Source of the DNA: Bigelowiella natans CCMP2755
Lineage: Eukaryota; Cercozoa; Chlorarachniophyceae
Length of the DNA stretch: 64,000 nucleotides
Direction of reading: 5' to 3'
Assembly (NCBI GenBank): GCA_000320545.1
Contig: ADNK01001009.1
Location: 59,738-123,737, forward strand
Shown here piece after piece: positions 13,320-24,955 of this stretch. Positions within the stretch are counted from its first letter, which is position 1. The number at the start of each line of letters is the position of its first letter. Below the pieces are notes generated by a model. That model did no database searches and had not been told where the DNA came from. It saw nothing but the letters and a program-made list of their open reading frames with translations. The translations under genes were made by a program, and so were the position numbers.

Positions 13320-13847
13320 CAGGTTCGATACTGATTCCTACGTGTACCTCTTCGGGCTGCCCTCACTCGGTAGTAGAAGTAGTAGGAGGAGAATAGTTGC
13401 AATGACACCAAGCGTCGCATGTATACATACGCATTCGTTCGTCGTGAGGATGGTAGCATGACCATTCCCTCTCTCTACGCTCATCCTGCGCTCTCCTCAC
13501 CTGCTGGTGCATTTGCTGGTTTTCGCCGATGATTCATGCATTTCGTGATATTATTCCCTAATACTCTTTTTCAGCTGTTGCAAGTTTGATATTCTTCATA
13601 GCCAACAAGCCCAAGGTAGTGAGAACGTAGCAGCATGCGCTAGTGAGTAGTAGTAGTAGTAGTAGTAGTTGTTGTTGTTGTTGTGTAGCCATCTCGTAGT
13701 GATAGAGTTGGTATCAGTCCGAGTAGTTGATGTTTATATTGCTGTTTTCAGGGGGGACATCTGAATCGATTTGGCTCAGCCGCGTGTGGAAGCTGTGGTG
13801 TGTGTGGAAGGCAGGAAAAGGAGATCAATCTCGAGGACTACTTCTGA
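8856..13847 (+). CDS. Multi-exon membrane protein, family unknown
   Basis: I do not recognise this protein. Well-phased exons at the 5' end are 8856-8989 (contains GMVGVAWHPTVQKQPWG), 9199-9290 (DVEPVFHTDWRFPTKRQ) and 9722-9771 (MCYERKMVQHAGLVSHG). A long open exon at 11076-12188 encodes about 370 residues of low-complexity, acidic, Gln/His/Ser/Thr-rich sequence. The 3' exons 12640-12701, 13080-13125, 13323-13369, 13575-13615 and 13752-13847 join perfectly in phase. They give VRQEEELFEKTR, then one membrane segment (LAVASLIFFIANKP) and a cysteine-rich tail (CGSCGVCGRQEKEINLEDY) ending at the stop. The joins 9771 to 11076 and 12188 to 12640 are not phase-resolved, so two genes are possible. 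The layout suggests a tail-proximal membrane anchor with a large disordered region. Confidence 0.45.
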
Positions 13848-13879
13848 AAGGCCCTGAAGAAGCTGTGTGTGTGTGGGTT

Positions 13880-13915
<36 letters not shown>

Positions 13916-14516
13916 ACCGGCATCACATATCTAAGGATCATTTGCGATCGTGATTCCTGGTTCCGACGAATTATCATTATCATCATTGTCGTCGTGGACA
14001 CCTTGCGGACGAGGGAAGACGACGCGTACTTTAATGATACTTATTACAACGACGCTTGCTGGCCGACAATGAAAATTTTAAGATGAAGATGATTGCATAG
14101 AAATGAAGAGACTGGATGCTGTGCATATCAATTATAATTGATGGAGCTATCGATGTACGTCGTGATAAATAATCATTCAGACGCAATGTGGTGTATATGT
14201 AGTGGTGTCACGCCATCCTAGCATCGATCGATCGTAGCACAGCATGAATAAGAGAAAGAGAAATCAACACACCCAAGCAAGCACGTTCCATTTACGCGTA
14301 TCGTAAGCTTGGCCTATGCAGCACGTGCTATAACAAGAAATTGTTCAGAGCATTATCGATTTGAAGTACGTATTGGCCGTTGCTACCTAGCAGTACTACC
14401 AGTACTACGTCAAGAGCATATACGCTTAGAAGTTGAACACAAATATGCAAAGGCACAAAGCCACCGTTTTTTAATTAATGATTAGTTGCTTGTTTCAGTA
14501 ATGCTAGAATGCGCGG

Positions 14517-14555
<39 letters not shown>

Positions 14556-16026
14556 ATACCTACTATAAACGCAAATTAAGCTAGGCGATGACGTAGTTAT
14601 AAGACGCACATGCATATAATTGCTGCAATGCCTGAGGCCATTACCTTGGTCATGCATGTGCCAACTAGCCAACAAGATATGGATGCCTAGCTAATAGCGC
14701 AGTCGCTCACATGTGCATCGCTGACGAGATGTTCATCTAGAAACATGACGACGATCTTTCAATGCGTGCATAATATTACCATAGAGCTAGGGAGTGCCAC
14801 AATGCATACCGTGACGATGGTAGTGGTGTTATAGTGTCGGAGTAAGAATGGAATAGAGTTCATATTGATCTTCATCATCATCCCTCATTCATTATGGGAA
14901 GACTCTTTCAAGTCCAACACGGCGGCAGCATTACTATGTGATGAGAGACTAAAATTTCGCAGTTACCAGCGATTGGGGAGGGGAGAGACGGAGAGCGAAG
15001 GGGGGGAAGAAGGGGGAAGAAGGGGGAAGAGAAATTCAAATAAAGAGTAAGGTGTCTCGAGTCTGCAAATATGATCGCTACATCATAATATTCTTCTTCT
15101 TCTTCTATATAGGTCATTTACCATTGACAACTTTTGCACGTCCTCCTCCCCCTCCCTAGTCATCATAGGGTTTTGCACTAGAACTGCTGTCCTTTGACTG
15201 AGAGACAATTTCTCAACTCAGATTCGGCCAATATTTTCTCACTCCCTCCCACTGTCGCTTTCCGTCGGTGCTCTCTCCTTGGATCCGCCTCTCTTCTCCA
15301 CAATTTTTTAGATGAAAGGTGCAGCATTGCAATAATTCTTTGATATATGATGATTATCTATTGCCTCTTGTTATTACCTCGAGCAAGCAGCAGCCGCAAC
15401 AACACGTCACTAGTGACCCTTTGAAGACGCCAATCATAACACGCAAAAAGATTTTTCGGGGATGGGGGGGGGTCGTATAAGGCAATGCTGAGGAATATCC
15501 AGGTAGCGTTATCATGCTTTCTATCGTCATCAGCATCATCATTATCGTCAGCATCATCATCATCATCATTATGATCTCTTCTCCGCCTTCGCTCTCATCG
15601 CACGAGAACCAGAATGCGATTGGCATTTAGTCACAGAAACGGCAAGCATATTATCTCATATCAAGAGATTTATTGTTTTGTAGATATATGAAACAAAGGT
15701 TAGGAGAATCTTCCTCATCATCATCATCACCATGCTTACAAATCCTCCTCATCAACATCACCATGCTAATACAACTACTGTGCTGCACTATATTTGCGGA
15801 TATAACTCATACCAAAGTTGAGATAACAGCAGTTGCAGCAGCAACAGTACTTCGTGGAGGTGAGAGATGGGGGGGGGGGCAAGGATAAATGAAAAGAAGA
15901 CAAAGAGGAGAAGAAGACGGAGAATCACTCTTTGTCGTACACAGTTAAACTTTTTCGATGCCTATCTCCCCCCCTCCGCCCTTCCCCTGACGACTTGACT
16001 TACTCACTTTTCGATTTCCGAGCAAG
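13848..16026. other. Intergenic region rich in repeats
   Basis: No gene seen. It holds (GT)n tracts at about 13875-13914 and 14521-14555, a GGGGGA-type purine tract near 14990-15030, and (CAT)n/(ATG)n clusters near 15530-15570 and 15715-15760. Segment 14150-14800 is rich in CGATCGAT, CTAGCTA and TGCATG-type palindromes. Confidence 0.5.
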
Positions 16027-17046
16027 CTATCTGTCACGGCCTTTCCTCCCTCGCCCCCTTCTAGGAGCTCCCCCTGCTGCTTTCCGCTTTCTAGCAAGGT
16101 TGACTATGCAGAACGACGCGACCACGCACACCATGCGACGACAACAGCAAAAGCGTGGGGAGAGGAAGGAGAGGAAGGGATGAGAAGAGTAGAAGAGGCA
16201 TTAAGCATTTGGATCATAAACCAAATAGTTCGGCGGAGACCCCATCCTCTTCCTTCGCATTAAAAAAAAACAACACTTTTCTCTCTCTCTCTCTCTCTCC
16301 CACCACCTGTGTCAGTGGGTATTCGACGTCATCCAGCATGCCAGCTGCTGATTCAAGCCCACTGGGCTGCTCAGTCACTGGTTCTGATTGCCTTTCAATA
16401 TCGGAGGGAGGGAGGGAGGAAGAGGTGTAAATCACAGCAGGACATGACGGAAGTGCCACAGTGACAAACCACGGTCATCATTCGCAAGCAAAGCACCGAT
16501 GATGCAAGAAGCCTTCTTATCGGCAGCAGCATTTCTCAAGTACTAGCAGCAGGCAGATCTTCGTAGATAACGTTTTCGCCGTGTAATTATTGCTGGGGGG
16601 GAAGGGACGAGACGAAAGGAAGAGGAAGAGGAGGAAGAGGGACCACCCACCCACATGTTCTCCTTCTCCCTGCAATGCAATACAACTACCTTTTGCTGTC
16701 TTCCTTCTTCTTCTTCTTCTTCTTCGTCTTCGTAGCGATCCGTAGCCGGAAGAGACACTTCTCCAGCACCTTCTACGATGGATTGAAGGGATTATCATCA
16801 TCATCTTCTTCTTCTTCCTCTTCGGCAGCAGCAATCGAAGAGGCAGAGGAAGAAGTACTGTTCGTTCTTTCACAAACAAATTCTAAAAATATGATAGTTT
16901 TGCGGAATTCTGACGGCATTGAAAGCAGCAGCAGTAGCACGACAGTGTTCTTCTTCTTCTTCTTCTTCTTCTTCTTCTTCTTCGACTACCTCCTGTGCAT
17001 CCACCCCACCTTCCGAAGTGACTCCGAGAAACTTATCGTTTGAGGC
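16027..17046 (-). CDS. Unidentified acidic/basic protein (partial model)
   Basis: Several minus-strand exons look coding but I do not recognise the family. Exon 17046-16990 (19 codons, GT donor, phase 0) reads FLGVTSEGGVDAQE. A second, ending at 16690 with a GT donor, reads EVSLPATDRYEDEEEEE. A third, ending at 16307, reads SEPVTEQPSGLESAAG and MLDDVEYPLTQ. The last reads a strongly basic Arg/Gly tail (GGAPRRGRGRKGRDR) to a stop at 16027. Acidic stretches followed by an RG-rich basic tail are common in nuclear or RNA-binding proteins; that reading is inference. The exons between 16690 and 16990 are not phase-resolved, and upstream exons probably exist beyond 17046. Confidence 0.4.
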
Positions 17047-17085
17047 CTTGATTACTATGAAGCCCCGATGTCTGTATCAACCGCA

Positions 17086-17118
<33 letters not shown>

Positions 17119-17778
17119 GGTGTGTGGCCTCTGTTTGTATGTGTGTGTAGAGGGAGGAGAGCGAGGCCAGAGAGAGAGAAAGAAACCGTGCGCAAAGAAC
17201 ATGAGGGGATTGGGGCGCAAAGCAAAAGGGGAGGATTCCAGACTTTTTGGCTAGGTTTTTGTTCGCTCCGAGGGAAAATTTACAGTCGTCCAGCATCAAG
17301 GTAGTTGTTTTCAGACGTCCTGAAGAAAGGAAAGAGGAGGTGGGCATTCTTCGAACGAATCAAACAAGCGGAGGACATCGATAGGATACAGCGTGCTGTC
17401 ATTCACTAATATCGTCGCAGCGCTTATCGGCTACGATGAAGCTCTCCTTGCAGAATATCTTCGTATATTGAAGAAGTGGTAGCGGCAGCAGCTCTGTTAG
17501 TGTGTGTTAACCACCATCGATGCCTATGCAGAGATAACGTCCTGTGCTGTTGGAATAGCAGCAGGTATGCGTCAGAGACTAACAATGTTGATGGTATTGG
17601 TGATGTTGTTGTTGTTGTTGTTGTTGGTGATGATGATGATGATGATATACGTGACAAAGTGGAGGAGGCGAAATGTGGAAAGGGTGGCTTAAGTCAAGTG
17701 AATTCTGCAGGAAGATAGGACAGAGCCCAACTTGCAAATGCTATCCAGCAGATGCCATGCTCCGTTTGGCTTACGGGT

Positions 17779-17807
17779 GTGTGTGTATGTGTGTGTATGT
17801 GTGTGTA

Positions 17808-17882
<75 letters not shown>
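17779..17882. repeat. Compound (GT)n(GA)n microsatellite
   Basis: A GT/GTAT tract passes without interruption into a pure GA tract of over 40 bp. It is intergenic in the current model. Confidence 0.95.
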
Positions 17883-17887
<5 letters not shown>

Positions 17888-18218
17888 GGAAAGAATCGCA
17901 AATAATGACACATATTTTAGTCGATATCTAGAGCAAATATATTTTCTTCTGAGTGTTGCTTATTTCTTCCTACTTGGTCTGGAAGGCCACTTTCTGCTCT
18001 TCCTTATTCACCACAATCGTAAATTGCTAGATGGGGAAGGGGAGGGGAACACGAAGATATAACCAAGCTCGTATTAGCACAGGCGCATTTCCCTTTGTTT
18101 TCGAGTGGAGTGGAAGAGGGCGGAGAATCACTGATGATGTCCGAATAGAGTATCATAGGTGTGCGTATCATAGGTGTGCGTGTGTATACTAGGAGTGAAA
18201 GAGGCATTTAACTCTGAG

Positions 18219-18263
<45 letters not shown>

Positions 18264-18537
18264 GCGATGCTGCTTCCGTGTGGACTTTTGGACGTATGTT
18301 CCATTCCGCGAATGAGTGTCGTAACATGCTTGTTGCAAGTTTGATGCGATGATACTTTTCACACACAAACGATGGCGGAGTAAGAGTAAGTTACCTCTGT
18401 CTCCGTCTGTTTATTCTCCATCCTCACACTGTCTGGGTCGCGGCATCCAACAAACGTGCTGTATGGCAAACCTCATCATCATCATCATCATCATCACATC
18501 ATCACCACCACCAACAACAACAACTCTTAATATTAAA

Positions 18538-19248
18538 TTACTCGTTGATGTCGGAGAGGGTGATCTTCTTGCCTTCCAGGCTGCTAACACCTAGTAGTAC
18601 GGCAAGCAAATCGTTGCTATCTGCACAGCTACAGCCCTCCTCCACTCGTATTACAAATGCGGTGAGAATAATAATTCGTATGATGTTTAGAAGGACTTTT
18701 TCATGTACCAATCCCCCTCTTGTTGAGCTCGTCCTCTAGCAGTTCTGGAATGGCAATGCCTACACCATAGGACAGCAGCAAAAACAAAAGGTTTCTGTTA
18801 GAGAGAGAACAGTTGAAAATCCGATCGATGAAAACTCCTACTGTTGCACATAATACAGAGTGTGGGGCTGCTTTCCCTGCAATGTATTCGCCGCACAGAT
18901 ATATCAATAAAAGGTCATCCATCTGTGTGAGCATGCGGGCTGTCCATTAATTACTATGTGTTTGTTGTATATTCGTGGGATGTTGTTGTTTGAAACGTAG
19001 GCGTCGCAATGTGAAGCACTCACAGTCGCGCAGATTCGAGACGTGAGTGACTACCGTAGATCGTGGCGATGCGTGCGACGGCCAGAAGGCAGTTTTGGAC
19101 ATTTTTGAGCTGCATTATTGTTTCAAGCATAACAGCGTTGTGAACATCATCATCATCATGTTCCAATATTCTCATTCTCAGGAATTGATCATTTTGTACA
19201 TTTCCGCGCTCCAGGTCCTCTGGCGTCAGCACGTCGAGCCTGTCCACT
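18538..19248 (-). CDS. Unidentified protein (partial model)
   Basis: Three minus-strand exons look coding. Exon 19248-19055 reads VDRLDVLTPEDLERGN and, further on, NVQNCLLAVARIATIYG before a GT donor; within it a possible 90-bp in-frame intron would join the two halves. Exon 18759-18709 reads IAIPELLEDELNKRG and joins in phase to exon 18620-18538, which ends SSLEGKKITLSDINE and a stop. The pattern DLERGN..NVQNCLLAVAR loosely resembles the distal helices of calponin-homology domains (D-L-x-x-x-x-N-x-x-x-V), but the rest of such a domain was not found, so I leave the function open. Linking exons between 18760 and 19054 are unresolved. Confidence 0.35.
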
Positions 19249-19608
19249 CTGGCATAAATTATAAATTAATCAACGTCATTTTAGCGCATACAACCCAAGC
19301 GCCCTCATTAAGGTGCCGTGCACTATTACTACTATGTTTCTGGAAGGTTGTCTGCTGACAGTTTTGAAGAACTCAAAACCAACAGATCTCTTTTTTAAAA
19401 ATGTATTTGATTTTGTGCCTCCTGCGACAAGTAACGTCGAAGACGAGTCAACCGTGTCGAAGGTGGGGTATGAAACCGAATTCGCTCGCATTTCATATTA
19501 TCCAATGTGTCAATCAAAGCTACTGTTTCAGCAGATTTCTTTTTTCAATACTTCTCACCCGTACTTAACTGCTGCCGCTTGGAACAACTGACACACATAC
19601 ACAAACAC

Positions 19609-19612
19609 ACAC

Positions 19613-19660
<48 letters not shown>
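19609..19660. repeat. (AT)n microsatellite
   Basis: A nearly pure AT tract of about 50 bp, preceded by a short CA tract. Confidence 0.9.
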
Positions 19661-19664
<4 letters not shown>

Positions 19665-20114
19665 AACAGTGCAACACGTATATCACTCAGACACAGTGCT
19701 CGACTAATGTCACAGCGATCCCAAAATGCACGGAAGCAAAGGCAGCACGCACACCTTCACCCTATTGAATGGCTTCGAATGGGCAAGGTACCCATCCCAA
19801 ACCTTCTCACTATACCGTGACGTTGTTGCGCGCGTGCCATGATTGCAGCTTCTTGTCATATTTCTCCAGGCGCTTCAGCCCTATATTCAATGCACTCTTA
19901 AAATACACATCTGTAGCTCATCATCATCATCATCATTTTGGAATGTACAATGATGGCGACGAAGAACGATGATAAATACTTCTGACAATCAACCGTGAAC
20001 TTTTGGGCCTTCACATGCCTGCAGAAGATCGCAGAGGACCTCGCCAGACGCTAAGCCTGTATAAATATTCACCCGCCAAGTAGGAAATGAAGGACGAGCC
20101 AAGGATCAATATCG

Positions 20115-20155
<41 letters not shown>

Positions 20156-20434
20156 GCATTCTCTCTCCTTCCCTACAAGCCTACAAGACCTTGAACAATG
20201 TTGTTTGAATCTATACTTGCCCCTGTGGTCTCACTGACCCACTTTGCAAGCTCCGCTTCGAGGAACTTCTCCTCCCTGTCCAATGAGGCAATCATAAAGA
20301 CGATGATAATATTGATGAGAAGAAATTGATTTGATGGGAACGCAGCACCAACAACAATACATATTGTATAGATCGAACAGTGAACTCTATGTTATGAGGA
20401 CAAGCAAGCTATTGGGAAAGAAAGAGTGAAGGAC

Positions 20435-20487
<53 letters not shown>

Positions 20488-20599
20488 ACTAAGAGACTAA
20501 AAATGAAAATGTTAAGAAGGAGAAATGAGAGCGAATAAAGATGCAATTGAGAAGCAGAGAAGTATGCATGAAGTAAGAATATCTTAACATACTGGGACA

Positions 20600-21018
20600 T
20601 GAAGTCTTGTCTGGTGAGGGTAAGTTGACCCTCTTTCTTTTTCATCAGGCGTTCTTTTGATCTCGTTCTTGGCCTACTGGTGGGGCTGTTCAGCCTAGAG
20701 ATAAAGTCACAAATGTTACGAGAACCACGGACCATAATATTCCTCGATGACATGTCTATGTGCCAAATATGACCTATCCCCTCTTCCTGATCGTGGAGCT
20801 TTTTGCTTTGACCTTCTTTTCGTGTCCACAGCAGAGACAATAGAATCGACACCTTTCTGAACGGCATTGACATAAAAACGAAGTATTAGGCCTCAATTTG
20901 AGCATTCGTCACATCAGATTGGGCAATCTGTGTCACAAGACTTTTCACCAACTATCTTGTCGACCTTCATCGAAGGACCATCCAACGTTGGGTTGGCATT
21001 GGGGGCTTTTTCGGCCAT
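20600..21018 (-). CDS. Unidentified basic protein (partial model)
   Basis: I do not recognise this gene. On the minus strand an ATG at 21018 begins MAEKAPNANPTLDGPSMKVD. About 130 bp further on, after a plausible acceptor, comes KGVDSIVSAVDTKRRSKQKA. Then a basic segment reads RPRTRSKERLMKKKEGQL near 20680-20620. The composition suggests a small, basic, possibly nuclear protein. The joins between these three segments were not fully phase-matched. A (GA)n tract at 20438-20485 follows. Confidence 0.3.
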
Positions 21019-21788
21019 CTTCGTACGATCGTACTGCTCCCTTGCGTTAAGGTTTTAAGGTAGAAATAGAAGGAAGAGTGCTCAAACATTGGGGATTTTC
21101 GCTCTCGCTTCAACCTCCTTGTTGGTACCAATGACGAATTCCCCTGCATTTTCTACACCAATACGCAATTTAGGTAGACATTGGATTCTGAAAATATTCG
21201 ATGATCTCCCTCTGTTCTGCACTTGACGAGAGCACAACTGAAATATGAAGGCCATTTGTGATGAAGAATCCAGGAACACTCATATTTATCCCATTAATTC
21301 GGCCGGTATTCAACATTCCCATGCAGTCTACGATCTCTGGATCTCGTACAGGCCTGTAGATCTACCATAGACACAAGAAAATTCGTAAAATGAAAGCACC
21401 TCAGCAGTCTTATTTTTATGGGAATCCTACTGGAATATCTCGTACATGTACTCATTATTATTATTGGGAAGCGTTCAGCAAGTACTCCTCGCAATCCAAA
21501 CCAATCCACTTGTGCACCGAAAATTTATGGCCAAATATTATGCTAATTCTGCAATTGCGACAATAGTTTGTGTCTGATTGAATCCACACCTTGGTGGACT
21601 ATCACCAGATATTACACAGCGCATCTAGTTTACAAATTCGATGAACGGAGCTCAAGTCATTTTTAAGGTTTTTCCATCTGAAAAAGTCCAGAACAAGTGG
21701 AAACGCGCGATGTCCTGATCCACCCAGCCCGAAATATTATTTTTATCATTTCGCTGGCAAAAATCAGTCTGAAAGCTCTGAAAAGGCG

Positions 21789-23008
21789 ATGGTACGCTGA
21801 ACCTTGCCGCCCCCCCCCTTTCTGCTTCTCCCTCCTGCCGCCAAAATGATAATGCTTCCTTTCGTTTTTAAGGGATAAAAATAAGATTTTTAGTTTACAT
21901 GCGATTTCCAATTGTAGTAATGCAAGAAGGGGGCCATGTGTTTAATGTCTCGTATAATATGTTTGAAAAAACTTAATTCTGTTCACGTTCTTGGCCGCAT
22001 TTTGCTAACCGAGCTTCAATTTTCAAGGATAATTTGAGCTGCGCCCCACGGCATAATCATGTCAAAATGAGCTCAAACTAACTTCTCTGAATTTTTTTGT
22101 AGGGGGTTTGCTGCTCAAGTGAGGAGCGCCCTAAAGATGACGGGGCAAAGCCTGAACCTCGACAACCGCCTCAAGGTTCGGTTACAGACATGAATATCTG
22201 TGTGTAGCGACTCTATGATTGAAGTTCGTGACTTGGAAACTCTCGATATGTTGCGATAACATTGATGGAGTTGACATTGATTTTGGAAAAAATTAAACAG
22301 CAATTCATCATATTGCCTGATTCTAAAAGTTGATTGTTATATTACTCTTTGTAAGCATAAAGGATGCAATCAGAAAGATAAACACATATTTAATATGCCT
22401 CAGGTGATTCCGTAAACCCTAAAAATGGGAAATCTGGGGAAGGTGATGCACCGATGGAATTAAAACAGCACACACAAAAAGAGACAAATGAGATAAAGGC
22501 AGCCCAGGAAAACCTTCCCGAGGAAGATGCCGAGGCTTTTAACAAGTTAAAGTCGTCCATCATACAAGGCTGGACACACATAATTGGTCTTATCACTGAC
22601 AAAATGTTCCAAGAATTTGCAGAGGAGATCGGCCTCAAAAGCTATTTCGAGATCACTCCGCATAAACCTATGGAAAATTTCTTTCGAAAGTGCCTTGATT
22701 TTGAAGACCCCGACTTTGAGGTGCAGGGAGTTGACCTTGACAAAGAAGCGAGTATTGATTTCGAAAGGAAGAAATTCCAGATCTTCCTGACCTATGTGGC
22801 CAAGACCGACTTTAAAAAGAGCTACACGGTGCATTTCATAGAGAACGAGTTGAGTAGAGCGGTTAGAAACACAGTAGATAGTTTCGAGAAATACATCAAG
22901 GTGGCGGAAGAACACAAAGTCAGTAAAATAAAGGACGATTTGGAGATATTTGCCCAAATCTTCAAGTATCTTTTGGATGAGGACGGGGAGGAAGACGATG
23001 ATGAATAA
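21789..23008 (+). CDS. Acidic helical protein with predicted N-terminal acylation
   Basis: Function unknown. Exons 22103-22175 and 22404-23008 join in phase and give about 225 aa. The sequence is helical and charged, including FNKLKSSIIQGWTHIIGL, FEVQGVDLDKEASIDFERKK and a terminal DEDGEEDDDE. The upstream exon begins in phase 0 with GVCCSSEERPKDD. If the preceding exon ends in the start codon, the mature N-terminus is MGVCCSS, a textbook substrate for N-myristoylation of Gly2 plus palmitoylation of Cys. An ATG directly followed by a GT donor (GTACGC) exists at 21789-21791, making this possible, but that link is inference. The protein would then sit on the cytosolic face of a membrane. No enzymatic motif is visible. 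Confidence 0.55.
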
Positions 23009-23283
23009 GCTTGCACTTGGCACACCTACAATGAACTTTCCTACGCTTAAACGATGAATAGAGAGAGAAAGCCGAAAAGAACAAATCTTCTACATATTAC
23101 ATTAGAGATTGAGTTTCTTTCCACTTCATCACTACCTCGGTATTTTTTCCACCCAACCCCATTCTCTCTTAAAAGGATTTGCAACGTCAGAATATTTGCA
23201 TGTTCAACTAGATAGATATCTCTACATTAGAGTTCCGATTACGACACGCCGACTGGCACCGTGCCAACACATCTAGTCAAGAC

Positions 23284-23328
<45 letters not shown>

Positions 23329-23682
23329 ATATAGCAGCATTTCCACACATTAGTTCTATCGCACCTTAGTTCAGAAAATTTAAATTTAGAAGGTTGCTGT
23401 CCGCGACAAAATAAATGGAAAATACTTCATTTCCCAAATCACTTTTAGTGTTACAAAACCGTACTGAACAAATAAATCTTTTCCGAATTGTCAATTTTGT
23501 ATTTACAACTCTCATTATTAATACATTTAATGCATATAAAACCAATGTATAAGCTGCATGAAGTAAGAAAGCTGTATAATTCACTATATCGCCAACGTGT
23601 CCAAGCCGCGCCACGCCAACGCTGCACGTCTAGACTTATATCCCTCCTTTGATGCATGTGCAAGGTAGAATGATGTTCATGC

Positions 23683-24110
23683 GCACCTGCATGTAAGACG
23701 GATGTGTTGAATATCAATTAAATTTGTTCAATGGTCATCCTCATGTAGCTGTGCAGCAATGCAGCGCTAGAGCGGCCACAGCGCTAAGATTGGATCTGTT
23801 GATCTGCATGTATATGCAGTCATGAAGTCATGAAGCTTCATCGTGCAGTGGATCGGCGGGTGGCCGCGGCATATGGTATCGATCATATATTAATATAGCT
23901 ATGGAAATCAGCGGCTACAGCGCTTACGTTTATTTAGCATCTTGCATCTCAAGTCGTCGCGTCGTCGCACGTGACTACATGTAGCAGCAAACAGATGCAA
24001 TTTAAGCGCTGTAGCCGCTGCATTGCACAGCTACATTAGGATGACCATTGAAAAAATTCAAACACTTCATTACATCCGTCTCACATGTAGCAGCATGTTG
24101 ATTCTGTAGT
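23683..24110. mobile_element. Foldback/MITE-like inverted-repeat element
   Basis: Arms of about 95-105 bp at 23683-23790 and 24003-24110 are diverged inverted copies. The shared core is CAATGGTCATCCT in the left arm, complemented by AGGATGACCATTG in the right arm, flanked by matching GACGGATGT/ACATCCGTC and AGCTGTGC/GCACAGCT segments. About 210 bp separate the arms. There is no coding capacity, which fits a non-autonomous foldback or MITE-like element; no target-site duplication was resolved. Confidence 0.5.
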
Positions 24111-24222
24111 AGTAATACACATCTATAGCTAGACATTGCTAGATTGTTCCACACGTACACAAACATGCTTTAAAATACATGAAATACATAATAGATAGAC
24201 GAGACAAAGCAGACACAACCTA

Positions 24223-24310
24223 AGCGCTGTAGCCGCTGCTTTACATAGCTACATTAGGATGACTAATGAAAAGATTTAATGACTTCACTATATACGTCTC
24301 ACAACATGCA
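24223..24310. repeat. Extra copy of the inverted-repeat arm
   Basis: This segment is a direct, diverged copy of the right arm at 24003-24110 (shared AAGCGCTGTAGCCGCTGC and CTACATTAGGATGAC). A shorter partial copy in the opposite orientation lies near 23908-23930. Confidence 0.6.
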
Positions 24311-24955
24311 ATATTTCGACATAGCTAGCAATGCAACCTGTATTATTCCGCTTAACATTGTTGTCTGGAGCTCTATGAGCGCTTGTAAGCAAGGCTGCCA
24401 CGCTGTGACCTATCTAGCTATTCATTGCGACATATGCGCTGCTATATAGGGACTCTATAAGTCCATATATATAGCTGTCTATATGCTCGCTATTATAATG
24501 CGGTGAAATTGCTTATCTAGCAGCTAGGCAGTTTTATATCTGTAGCAAAGATTTGTTCACCAAGATATAGGTCGAGAGTAGAGCTAGCTCTATAACAGCC
24601 TCTACGAAGCTCTCGTACACTCATACGCCGCGAAGCGAAGCACAAGGAGAGGTTTCAAGTGCAGTGGAGGGCAAGCACAGGTGCTACTACGTACATGTGC
24701 GTGTACATGATAGATATCATTACTCCTTGTTTTCTTGTTGTCCTCATCATTGCTTGTCATTTTGTGTAACATATAGTACGCGTACATGTAGCATTTATGA
24801 TAACTGTTATCATCAGCGCGTCACTGTGACGTGTACCATCATCGTATTTTTTAAACGCACTTTCCCCAATCACATCACTTTCATTCAGTAAGTCTTGAGT
24901 TTGTATATCCTGAATCTATCCAATATTAACGAATTAAATAAATTAACAGTACTCC

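Larger units (their letters stand above)
23009..24955. other. Gene-poor AT-rich region
   Basis: About 1.9 kb with no open frame of coding character. It holds an (AT)n tract at about 23292-23322 and the inverted-repeat element described separately. Short palindromes (TGCATG, CTAGCTA) are dense from 24300 to 24650. Confidence 0.6.

Noticed and set aside
19276-19591. Overlapping frames on both strands (71 codons minus, 92 codons plus)
   Set aside because: Both look protein-like, but neither joins by phase to a neighbouring exon or matches a family, so neither is called.
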